Positions 8,338 through 16,252 of a stretch of DNA of 64,000 bases are shown here, piece after piece. The position numbers and the translations under genes were made by a program. Within the stretch, counting starts at the first letter, position 1. Each line of letters opens with the position of its first letter. Under the pieces are notes generated by a model, which searched no databases, was not told where the DNA came from, and saw nothing but the letters and a program-made list of their open reading frames with translations. Source of the DNA: Peptostreptococcaceae bacterium oral taxon 113 str. W5053 (GTDB lineage: Bacteria > Bacillota > Clostridia > Tissierellales > Peptoniphilaceae); contig KI259852.1 of the NCBI GenBank assembly GCA_000467935.1, positions 17,817-81,816 on the forward strand. Direction: 5' to 3'.

Positions 8338-9437
8338 TGTATAAGAAAAATATTTGTTTTGAGATTAGTAAAAATAATTACAAAGTAGATGAAAGTGAGA
8401 GTGTAGAAGTAACAGAAAAAATAAATTGTAGGTCATGTCAGTTGATCAATTATGATATTAATCTCATTAAGACTAGGAGTTATGAGAATAAATTTAATGT
8501 ATTGGATATTTTAAGTGTATTGCAGAATTATATGATGAATGACGAAAAGGTGTTGATTTATATAGAAGAATTTTATCGTAGTATTGAAAGCGAGGAAAAA
8601 TTAATCTTTTCTCCATATATTTTAAGCTATTATGAATGTAAGAAAGAAGAGTTATGTAGTTACAATAAAATATGTAGAGATAATTTTATATTAGATATAT
8701 TTCAAGATCTAAATATAATAAGAAATACATATAATTTACAAGTGAAAAAATTTATGTCATCAGAAAATTTACCAATTATTTTTATGGGTAAAGCAGCTGC
8801 GTTAGTATCACATGAAGTATTAGGGCATTTATTAGAAATAGATAATTTTTATTTTTACAAATACTCTAGATACATATCGTTAATTAATAAACTTAATGTA
8901 GACATTGAAGATAATCCATTTTTGATAAAAGAACTTGGATTGTGTAGAAATGATGAAATGCTAAATAAGTCCTATAAAACTATTGTATTCAAGCATGGCA
9001 TTTTTACAGGTGATCTTATAGGAGGGAATATTAATAGTAGGATATGTAATAGAAACTTAAGGCGATCTAGATTAATTGATTCTGCATTACCTCGAATGAG
9101 TACATTGTGTGTTAATGTAAATACGTTAAATAAACAAAGGTTAGAGTATGTTGAATTTGGATATGATTTAATCTTAATAAAGAATGTACGAAAAGCGTTT
9201 TTAGATCATAAAAATAATTGTATAGTTTTAATGGTAGCTGATGCTGTGGAACAAAAAGAAGGCGAAAATATATTTAGATATGAAAATTTTCAATTGAAAT
9301 TCGAGTTAAATGAATTTTTAAACAGGATAAATCCAATTAAGCTTGAAAAACCTCGTAAATATACTATCAACTGCTATAAGAAAGGGCAGTTACTTCAAAC
9401 TGGCGTTCAATCAATTGATTGGATATTAAAGAATTGA
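8328..9437 (+). CDS. Solitary TldD-like zinc metalloprotease (likely leader peptidase)
   Basis: A 369-residue member of the TldD/PmbA family. Seen: the zinc motif H162-E163-VLG-H167; the family block SRLIDSALPRMSTLCVNVN, equivalent to the PxPRMTN region of TldD; and C349 followed by a KGQ..QTGVQS stretch, equivalent to the third zinc ligand region (CGKDGQ..) of TldD. All three metal ligands are thus present. It is shorter than TldD (about 480 aa), mainly in the N-terminal region. TldD normally works with TldE and trims peptides such as microcin B17; no TldE partner is in the window, so it may be a homodimer. It starts inside the radical SAM gene (10-bp overlap). The ABC exporter here lacks a C39 peptidase, so this is the best candidate for leader removal (inference). 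Confidence 0.75.
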   Translation: MYLMYKKNICFEISKNNYKVDESESVEVTEKINCRSCQLINYDINLIKTRSYENKFNVLDILSVLQNYMMNDEKVLIYIEEFYRSIESEEKLIFSPYILSYYECKKEELCSYNKICRDNFILDIFQDLNIIRNTYNLQVKKFMSSENLPIIFMGKAAALVSHEVLGHLLEIDNFYFYKYSRYISLINKLNVDIEDNPFLIKELGLCRNDEMLNKSYKTIVFKHGIFTGDLIGGNINSRICNRNLRRSRLIDSALPRMSTLCVNVNTLNKQRLEYVEFGYDLILIKNVRKAFLDHKNNCIVLMVADAVEQKEGENIFRYENFQLKFELNEFLNRINPIKLEKPRKYTINCYKKGQLLQTGVQSIDWILKN

Positions 9438-9442
9438 AATTA

Positions 9443-10110
9443 TGTGCGATAGGTATCTTTCTTTATATAAAAACGTGAATTTGTTGTGTATTAAAGTTAT
9501 TAGAGGTAATTAGTACCTTTATTAATTATTGAGATTGATGATTTTAAGAAATTTGAGAAAACATCAAGATTTTTAGTATTCCTTCAATTAATTCAAAGGA
9601 AGAGCCACTTTAGGTAATGTCAGAAGGTTAACCTTGCTAAGGTTGGTAAAAATCCTTTAGGGTGATTGCAAGTTGAAGAGAAAAACGGCTATGCAGGAGG
9701 ACGAACAGGCACAAATTTAAAATGCAAAAGGGAAGATAGAGTGGTCTATTGAAGATTATTAGCCATACATGTAGAGTAAACGAAAGATTGTGGCAATAGG
9801 GGGTGAGTATGCCTATATAGAAGATGAGTATAGGTAAATATTAGTTAAAGAAAATTTGAGCGTAGGAGGAGTTTTGGAATGCTTTAAGGTTAGATTATTT
9901 ATGAATAATTTCGTTGACAGTTATATTTTGTATTTTGTTTCATATTGGAAGATGGCGAAGTTTATGGCAAGCCTTGACCCGCTGGTAACCAATCGACGAA
10001 TAATAGAATTGTCAAAGTTGAGGGGGTGTTAGATTTGAGTCTTTGACTTTATACACGGTGAAAAACTAAAGAAAGGAAAAGCTGATGTGATCTTATAAGA
10101 GGTTGCTTCA
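9443..10110 (+). mobile_element. Probable decayed group II intron between the protease and exporter genes
   Basis: This 686-bp gap does not look like random spacer. It begins with GTGCGATAGG just after the tldD-like stop, resembling the GUGYG 5' end of group II introns. A structured, relatively GC-richer stretch follows (about 9600-9720), including AAGGTTAACCTTGCTAAGG-like pairing. Near the end a 52-codon open frame (9874-10032, TTG start with AGGAGGAG) contains YWKMAKFMASLDPLVTNRR, similar to maturase C-termini. A CACGGTGAAAAACT stretch at about 10056 resembles domain V. Most of the maturase is missing. Recognition is by eye only; the boundaries are guesses. Confidence 0.35.
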
Positions 10111-10123
10111 TGACGGATGAGTT

Positions 10124-11047
10124 ATGATAAAGATAAATACTTTGAATAAAACTTATAAAAATGGGACCAAAGCTAATATAGATATAAATTTTAGTGTATC
10201 AAAAGGTGATATATTAGGATTAATCGGTCCAAACGGTTCAGGCAAAACAACTTTGGTTCGTCAAATTGTTGGATTAACCAAACCAACATCGGGTGATATT
10301 ATGGTTGCAGGAATGTCTGTTTTAAATTCAAGAAATAAAATTAAAGAGAAGATAGCATTTTTTAATCAAAAGTCCGCTATGTTGGAAGCACATACAGTAT
10401 TTGAGGTAATTTATTTTACGGGAATTTATAGAGGATTGAGCAGGCATGAGGCTGTGGAGCAATGCGATAAATTGATTGAGTATTTCGGGCTAAAATCACA
10501 ATTAAATCAGCGGTTAACCAACCTAAGCGGTGGACAAATAAAACTTGTAATGCTTGCATCTACATTTATCGGTATAAGTGACTTGATTATTTTGGATGAA
10601 CCTACAAATGATTTAGATCCTGTAAACAGGTATAAATTATGGGAAATAATAAAGAAATACAATAGAGAATATAATACGACATTTTTAATTGTATCTCACA
10701 ATTTGATAGAGTTGGAATTAATTGCAAGGACTATTGCAATTATGAAAGATGGAAAAATAATTGACCATGGGGACATACAAAGCTTAAAAAGTCGATACAA
10801 CAGCGGATATAGAATTAGGATTCGTTGCGAGTACGAATATGTTGATGATTTAACAAAAGAACTTTCAATAGAGCGTATGAAAAAAAATCAAAATGAAGTA
10901 ACACTGGATTTAACTGAAGAAGAACTTGAAAAATTAGTTAATTATATTTTGCCTATTGTAACAAAATATAATGCAGATGTAAATATTTATAGGATGTCTC
11001 TAAATAATATATATCAGATTATACAAGAGGGGGAATTATATGTATAA
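10124..11047 (+). CDS. ABC transporter ATP-binding protein of the RiPP locus
   Basis: A 307-residue ATPase. Walker A is G35-PNGSGKT, the signature LSGGQ begins at residue 134, and Walker B with catalytic Glu is LIILDEPTND at 154-163; the H-loop (VSHN) follows. The extra C-terminal 80 residues are typical of ABC-2 exporters for antibiotics, lantibiotics or natronin-like drugs (NatA/CcmA type). It overlaps the permease gene by 8 bp. Here it would export the mature peptide or protect the producer (inference from context). The island's low GC continues through it, but it is separated from the biosynthetic genes by the probable intron remnant. Confidence 0.9.
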   Translation: MIKINTLNKTYKNGTKANIDINFSVSKGDILGLIGPNGSGKTTLVRQIVGLTKPTSGDIMVAGMSVLNSRNKIKEKIAFFNQKSAMLEAHTVFEVIYFTGIYRGLSRHEAVEQCDKLIEYFGLKSQLNQRLTNLSGGQIKLVMLASTFIGISDLIILDEPTNDLDPVNRYKLWEIIKKYNREYNTTFLIVSHNLIELELIARTIAIMKDGKIIDHGDIQSLKSRYNSGYRIRIRCEYEYVDDLTKELSIERMKKNQNEVTLDLTEEELEKLVNYILPIVTKYNADVNIYRMSLNNIYQIIQEGELYV

Positions 11048-11753
11048 GCATTGGATTATATTCAAAGCGGCATTACTTGATATAAGGAATGAATGGTCAT
11101 GGTATTTGATTTTAATGCTAGTAAATCCTTTATCCGTTTTATTTTTCTTAAAAATTATTGCACGTGATTCAATAGATTTTCCTTCCTATATTGTTGGCTC
11201 AATAGTTATGACATTCGGAACGGGAATTTTTCTAAGTTTAGGTCAGACATTTGCCTTATATAAGGCAAGATCTTCTTTAGATTACTATCTAGTATTACCC
11301 TTATCAAAAAATGAAATAATTTTATCCCAGATATTTAGAAATATTATCCTCAGTGCGCCTTCAATGACGATGGTTATAATTATTGGAATATTCTTATATG
11401 GAGTACGGATACCAATAAGCATTTATTTTATTTTAGCCATAATGCTAACCAGTGTATCTTTAGCCGGGCTCGGAACCATGATAGGAGTTTTATCCCGAAA
11501 TGTTCAGATAGCATCAATTCTTACACAAATTATTACACCTATATTAACTTATTTAGCGCCCGTTTTTGTGCCACAATCGGAATTACCGTTAAAGTTGCGT
11601 GCAATATCCTACTTATTGCCCACTACTTATGCATCTAACTCGTTGCGTGCTGCACTAAGAGGAGAACTTACCATAGATTATCTAATTCTTTTTTTGATTG
11701 GAATAATTAGTTTTTTATATGTGGTTAGGGTTTTAGATTGGAGGCATGATTAA
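11040..11753 (+). CDS. ABC-2 type permease of the RiPP exporter
   Basis: A 237-residue protein with six predicted membrane helices (starting at about residues 20, 48, 95, 130, 165 and 215), the size and layout of ABC-2 permeases. It has a GAGGGGGA ribosome site inside the ATPase gene, and the two genes overlap, so they form one transporter. There is no peptidase or extra domain. It is the last gene of the island operon and is followed by a hairpin at 11771. Confidence 0.8.
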   Translation: MYKHWIIFKAALLDIRNEWSWYLILMLVNPLSVLFFLKIIARDSIDFPSYIVGSIVMTFGTGIFLSLGQTFALYKARSSLDYYLVLPLSKNEIILSQIFRNIILSAPSMTMVIIIGIFLYGVRIPISIYFILAIMLTSVSLAGLGTMIGVLSRNVQIASILTQIITPILTYLAPVFVPQSELPLKLRAISYLLPTTYASNSLRAALRGELTIDYLILFLIGIISFLYVVRVLDWRHD

Positions 11754-11770
11754 AGATTGTTATAAATTAT

Positions 11771-11798
11771 CTCAAGATAAAATGTTCTTGAGTTTTCG
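11771..11798 (+). terminator. Probable terminator of the RiPP operon
   Basis: CTCAAGA (11771-11777) pairs with TCTTGAG (11786-11792), followed by TTTTCGTT. It lies 17 bp after the permease stop. The tail is short, so strength is uncertain. Confidence 0.55.
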
Positions 11799-12043
11799 TT
11801 CAGATAAAATAATAATATTGTTATTTAGGCGAGTTTGTAGCAATATCTACACTTTTAGAACATCAAGGAGGACTTGTAAAGGAAAACTTTGAACTTTAAA
11901 AATCCGAATGAAGTTGTGTCAGAGTATTTCTCGGAGTGTAATCTATGCTAGGTGATAATACAAAATTTTTCTGAAGAATATTGCATTTGTCCGTTTGTAA
12001 ATGATGTGGCCATTTTTTAGAGAGAAAATAAGATCAATTTGGT
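11799..12043. other. Non-coding decayed sequence right of the RiPP operon
   Basis: No intact gene is seen. The stretch around 11895-11935 (GAAGTTGTGTCAGAGTATTTCTCGGAGTGTAA, given by its position) resembles the sequence around 25498-25530. Read in one frame the two give NPNEVVSEYFSECN and NQVVSKYFSKCN. They are probably two decayed copies of one mobile-element gene. Confidence 0.4.
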
Positions 12044-12077
12044 AAATAGTTGGAGATTAATCTCCAACTATTTTTTC
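12044..12077. terminator. Palindromic terminator-like hairpin
   Basis: A perfect 15+15-bp palindrome (12044-12058 and 12059-12073) runs into TTTT on the plus strand. It separates the island's last transcript from the minus-strand transposase remnant and may terminate in either direction. Confidence 0.65.
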
Positions 12078-12089
12078 CTCATTTCAATC

Positions 12090-12715
12090 GGGGTAAGCCC
12101 ATAAAACCTGCATAGGAAGGCAGTTAGATCGATATAAATATCTTTTCATTTGCTCAATTAGATCTTTCTCTATGCGCCTTATCTATCGTAGTATACTGAT
12201 AAAATTTATCCGGCATATCTCCAACATAACATTTCTTAGGAACATATTTGACATCAAGCTCTCATTTTTTACCAAGATTTTTAAGTGTATGATACTCTTT
12301 AGGTATATACGATTTCCTTTTCTTTTCTTGTTTTTTGAAATATTTCATTTTTCTTAATAATCTAAAAAGTGAACAAGGATGCCTTTTATATGGTTTATTC
12401 TTCTTTAGCTTAGCATATAATTCAATCATAGAGATGTTAGAGCTTCTTTTGATGTAGTTTTCAGTATCTATATGAGCGTTAGGATGTCTTAAATGCGGTC
12501 TATGAGACTTATCAATTAAAGAATACTTACCACACCAAACTTCTCATTCAAACACATAAGAGAAGCTTTTGAGATTTTATATCTTCTGCATACAAATTGG
12601 ATGGAGTATCCACTTTTGTAAGTTTTGACTGCATAATATCGTGTTTTTAAAGCATGAGACAAATATCTTTGTTAATAGTATTCATAGAGAGCCTTTCGTT
12701 TTTAATTTGTGGTTA
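12090..12715 (-). pseudogene. DDE-integrase-type transposase remnant with stops and frameshifts
   Basis: On the minus strand the pieces RKALYEYY, KTYKSGYSIQFVCRRYKISKASL (helix-turn-helix region, about 12590-12640), PHLRHPNAHIDTENYIKRSS, KPYKRHPCSLFRLLRKM and YIPKEYHTLKNLG appear in order. Then LDVKYVPKKCYVGDMPDKFY appears in the frame near 12190-12260. The last block is the first catalytic Asp region of integrase-core transposases. A TGA replaces the expected Trp codon before ELDVKY, several frames shift, and the gene has no C-terminal part. It marks the right border of the RiPP island. A related scrap lies on the left border. Confidence 0.7.
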
Positions 12716-12804
12716 CTTCAATTATAGGGGATTTTCTTTTTATTTTTTTATCCCACACCAATTTGTAACATCACATTAGGAGGAGAAGTTTTTATGTATT
12801 ATAG

Positions 12805-12833
12805 ATGACAGTCAATCGTTTTCATGATATAAT
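12805..12833 (+). promoter_or_regulatory. Promoter of the EF-G-like gene
   Basis: ATGACA (12805-12810), a 17-bp spacer and a perfect TATAAT (12828-12833). It lies about 60 bp before the GTG start of the next gene. Confidence 0.65.
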
Positions 12834-12896
12834 CAAAAAGCGAACGTATAGCGAAAAAAGGCTATGGTTTCAGTTTATAGGATGGGAGGAAACAGC

Positions 12897-14951
12897 GTGA
12901 AAGTTTTTAAGACACAAGAGATTAGAAATATGGCGTTGGTGGGACATAGCGGTTCCGGAAAAACGTCTTTAACGGAAGCCTTATTGTTTCAAATCGGCGC
13001 AACCAAAAGGCAGGGTCGAGTTGAAGATAAAAATACAGTCTCCGATTATCAGGAAGAAGAAAAGAAAAGGGGAATTTCCCTTGCAACCAGCATTATTCCT
13101 GTAGAATGGGAAGATGGAAAAATCAACTTCTTAGATACTCCGGGATATTTTGATTTTCAAGGGGAAGTAAACAGTGCATTACGTGCAACGGAAGCGGCAA
13201 TGCTTTTAGTCGATGCTTCTGCAGGTGTGGAAGTCGGAACGGAAAAAAATTGGCAATATATGGAAAAAATCGGATTTCCTCGCATTATTTTCTTGAACAA
13301 GATGGATAAAGAAAATGTAAATTTTGATAAAGTTGTTGAAGAATTACAGGAAAAATTCGGGAAAAAAGTTATTCCGTTCTCCATTCCTATCGGAGAAGGT
13401 CCTGATTTTAAGGGCATCGTAGATGTTATTTTCCAACATGCCTACACCTATGATAAAGGCAAAGCTACGGAGATTGAATTGGATCCGGTTTTAAAGAAAC
13501 GCACTCAGGAATTATATGATGCCATTGCGGAAGTCGTTGCGGAAACCGATGATGTTCTGATTGAAAAATTCTTTGCAGGGGAACATTTTACCAGAGAGGA
13601 ATTGTTAAATGGTGTAACCACTGCTTTATTGGAAGGTAATTTAGTACCGTTGATGTGCGGCAGTGCGACGGAGAGAATCGGTTTGGATATGCTGTTGGAT
13701 TTAGTTCTTCACTATATGCCGGCGCCCAATGATCCGAGAGCGAATTTAGGATTCCGTTATGAATCCGGTGAAGAAAGAACTTTAAATCCGGATGAACCCT
13801 TTGCAGCGGTTGTTTTCAAAACCATCGTAGATCCTTTTGTAGGAAAATTAAGTTTATTCAAAGTAATCAGCGGAAAAATCGTTAAAGGTGAAGTATATAA
13901 TTCCACCAGAGAGGTTACCGAAAAAATCGGTTCCCTATTTTGCTTAAGAGGAAAGGAGCAATTGGAAGTTTCTGAACTTTGGGCGGGAGATGTGGGAGCC
14001 ATTTCAAAACTTAGTGAGACGGAGACGGGAGACACTTTATGTGCGAAAGATCATCCGGTTGTGTTCAAACAAGTAAAATATCCAAAACCCACTTTGTATT
14101 TTGCTATTGAACCGAAGTCTAAAGGCGATGAAGATAAAATCGGTCAAGCTTTGACTAAGATGGCGGAAGAAGATCCCACTTTTGTTATGGACCGCAATGC
14201 GGAAACCAAACAATTGTTAATTGGCGGACAAGGAGATACGCAACTTGCCGTTGTTATGGATAAATTAAAAGATACCTATAGCGTTGAAGTGGAAAGAGTT
14301 CCCCTAAAGATTGCTTTTCGAGAAACGATTAAAGGAACGGCATCGGTTCAAGGTCGTCACAAAAAGCAATCCGGTGGAGCCGGTCAATATGGAGATGTGT
14401 GGGTTCGCTTTGAACCTTGTGAAGAAGAATTTATTTTCGATGAAGAAGTATTCGGCGGTGCAGTGCCCAAAAATTTCTTCCCGGCGGTTGAAAAAGGAAT
14501 TCGTGAATGCTTGTCGAACGGTATTTTAGCCGGGTATCCGGTTGTAAATATGAAAGCGGTGCTTTATGACGGTTCTTATCATCCGGTAGATTCTAACGAA
14601 ATGGCTTTTAAGATTGCCGCTTCTTTGGCATTTAAAAAAGGTATGCAGGAAGCAAAGCCTATTCTTTTGGAACCGATTTATCGCATTGAAGTTTTGGTTC
14701 CGGAGGATTTCTTAGGAGATATTATGGGCGATATGAATAAACGTCGCGGTCGTATTTTGGGGATGGAACCTCAAGAAGACGGAAATCAGCTTCTCATTGC
14801 GGAAGCTCCGCATTTGGAACTTTTTGAATATGCTATCGATTTGAAATCCATGACACAAGCTCGTGGAAGTTTTACGATGGAATTTGTGCGTTATGAAGAA
14901 ATGCCATCCAATGAAGCGCAAAAGATTATTGATGCAGCAAAAGAAGAATAA
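12897..14951 (+). CDS. fusA: Elongation factor G-like GTPase (EF-G paralogue)
   Basis: A 684-residue translational GTPase. G1 is G16-HSGSGKT23, not the AHIDAGKTT of canonical EF-G; G3 is DTPGYFDF and G4 is NKMD. EF-G domains II-V follow, with GRHKKQSGGAGQYGDV in domain IV and a C-terminal GDIMGDMNKRRGRILGM in domain V. The variant G1 places it with the second EF-G type common in Clostridia and Thermus, whose role overlaps EF-G in translocation or ribosome recycling. A standard fusA in the rpsL-rpsG operon is expected elsewhere. I chose GTG 12897 because GGGAGGA precedes it by 6 bp and the family's N-terminus (MKVFKTQEIRN) starts there; the ATG at 12864 has no ribosome site. Confidence 0.85.
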   Translation: MKVFKTQEIRNMALVGHSGSGKTSLTEALLFQIGATKRQGRVEDKNTVSDYQEEEKKRGISLATSIIPVEWEDGKINFLDTPGYFDFQGEVNSALRATEAAMLLVDASAGVEVGTEKNWQYMEKIGFPRIIFLNKMDKENVNFDKVVEELQEKFGKKVIPFSIPIGEGPDFKGIVDVIFQHAYTYDKGKATEIELDPVLKKRTQELYDAIAEVVAETDDVLIEKFFAGEHFTREELLNGVTTALLEGNLVPLMCGSATERIGLDMLLDLVLHYMPAPNDPRANLGFRYESGEERTLNPDEPFAAVVFKTIVDPFVGKLSLFKVISGKIVKGEVYNSTREVTEKIGSLFCLRGKEQLEVSELWAGDVGAISKLSETETGDTLCAKDHPVVFKQVKYPKPTLYFAIEPKSKGDEDKIGQALTKMAEEDPTFVMDRNAETKQLLIGGQGDTQLAVVMDKLKDTYSVEVERVPLKIAFRETIKGTASVQGRHKKQSGGAGQYGDVWVRFEPCEEEFIFDEEVFGGAVPKNFFPAVEKGIRECLSNGILAGYPVVNMKAVLYDGSYHPVDSNEMAFKIAASLAFKKGMQEAKPILLEPIYRIEVLVPEDFLGDIMGDMNKRRGRILGMEPQEDGNQLLIAEAPHLELFEYAIDLKSMTQARGSFTMEFVRYEEMPSNEAQKIIDAAKEE

Positions 14952-14968
14952 AATAATGATTTTCGGAA

Positions 14969-14995
14969 GGAAGTGTGTCCGCACTTCCTTTTTTC
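14969..14995 (+). terminator. Terminator between the EF-G-like gene and arcA
   Basis: AGGAAGTG (14969-14976) pairs with CACTTCCT (14983-14990), followed by TTTTT. It directly precedes the arcA ribosome site, so it could also act as an attenuator for arcA. Confidence 0.75.
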
Positions 14996-15013
14996 ATGAA
15001 GGGAGGAATGACA

Positions 15014-16237
15014 ATGGGTTGTGGAATTGAGGTGTTTTCGGAAATCGGACGCTTAAAATCCGTTATTTTGCATCGTCCGGGAGAAGAGTTGAACAATTTA
15101 ACACCGGACAGTTTGGAAGAACTTCTTTTTGATGATATTCCCTATTTAAAAATTGCTCAAGAGGAACATGATTTTTTTGCCAAAACTTTAAGAGATAACG
15201 GGGTGGAAGTGGTTTATCTGGAAGATTTGATGGCGGAAAGCCTCAAGGATTCCGATGTGAGAGAATCTTTTATTCGGGATTATTTACGAGAAGCACAGAT
15301 GTATACGGATAAAGAAGAGAATTTGTTTTATAATTTTTTAAATCGCTTTCAAGATCCCAAAGCGTTGGTAAAGCGAACCATGGCGGGTACAAGAAAATCC
15401 GAATTGAAGGGTTTTTTGGGTCAAGGTTTATTGGATCTTTTGTACCGTCATGAAAATTTTATAGCCAATCCCATGCCGAATCTTTATTTTACAAGAGATC
15501 CTTTCGCTTGCATCGGAAAGGGGGTTTCCTTAAATCATATGTGGAGTGAAACCAGAAATCGAGAGACGATTTACGGTCGATATATTTTTAAATACCATCC
15601 TAGATTTAAGAAAGCCCATATTCCTTTATGGTATAGTACGGAAGATGAGTTTTCGATTGAAGGCGGAGATGAATTGGTTTTATCTTCTGACGTTCTGGCG
15701 ATTGGTATCAGTCAACGTACCAGCCCCTTGGCTATTGAAAAATTAGCGAGAAATATTTTTGACGCCGAAGAGTTTAAATGTATATTGGCAGTTCAAATTC
15801 CGGAGAAACGTGCATTTATGCATTTGGATACAGTCTTTACCATGATTGATCGGGATTTATTTACTATTCATCCTCAAATTCAAGGACCGATGGTAGTTTA
15901 CGAACTTTATGAGGAATCAGGCGGTCAAATTGCTATGAAAAAAATCGAAGATACATTGGATAAGATTTTAGCTTCTTTTTTGGACGTCAGTCATGTCGAC
16001 CTTCTGCCTTGCGGAGGGGGAGATCCTGTTGATGCTGCCAGAGAGCAATGGAGTGACGGATCAAATACATTGGCTATTGCACCCAGGGAGGTTGTGGTTT
16101 ATGATAGGAATGAAGTTACCAATAAACTCCTGGAGGAATATGGCGTGAAGATTCATAAAATTCAGTCAGGGGAATTGGCAAGAGGTCGTGGCGGTCCGCG
16201 ATGCATGTCTATGCCTTTGATTCGAGAAAAATTATAG
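15014..16237 (+). CDS. arcA: Arginine deiminase
   Basis: A 407-residue enzyme converting L-arginine to L-citrulline and ammonia, the first step of ATP-yielding arginine fermentation and an acid-stress response. Seen: NPMPNLYFTRDPFA, EGGDELVL, HLDTVFTMID (catalytic His/Asp region), and the C-terminal RGRGGPRCMSMP with the nucleophilic Cys about 10 residues from the end. I chose ATG 15014, which is preceded by GGGAGGA at proper spacing and gives the family's usual N-terminus and length; the frame opens at 14975 but inside the terminator. arcB follows 15 bp later, so citrulline is passed to ornithine carbamoyltransferase. arcC and the arginine/ornithine antiporter arcD are not in the window. Confidence 0.97.
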   Translation: MGCGIEVFSEIGRLKSVILHRPGEELNNLTPDSLEELLFDDIPYLKIAQEEHDFFAKTLRDNGVEVVYLEDLMAESLKDSDVRESFIRDYLREAQMYTDKEENLFYNFLNRFQDPKALVKRTMAGTRKSELKGFLGQGLLDLLYRHENFIANPMPNLYFTRDPFACIGKGVSLNHMWSETRNRETIYGRYIFKYHPRFKKAHIPLWYSTEDEFSIEGGDELVLSSDVLAIGISQRTSPLAIEKLARNIFDAEEFKCILAVQIPEKRAFMHLDTVFTMIDRDLFTIHPQIQGPMVVYELYEESGGQIAMKKIEDTLDKILASFLDVSHVDLLPCGGGDPVDAAREQWSDGSNTLAIAPREVVVYDRNEVTNKLLEEYGVKIHKIQSGELARGRGGPRCMSMPLIREKL

Positions 16238-16252
16238 AGGAGGAAAAATATA

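Noticed and set aside
9874..10032. A 52-codon frame considered as a second RiPP precursor.
   Set aside because: It ends in GC but is not leader/core-like, and its YWKMAKFMASL stretch looks like a group II maturase tail.
12172..12357. A 61-codon plus-strand frame.
   Set aside because: It is antisense to the recognisable minus-strand transposase remnant (VKYVPKKCYVGDMPDKFY).
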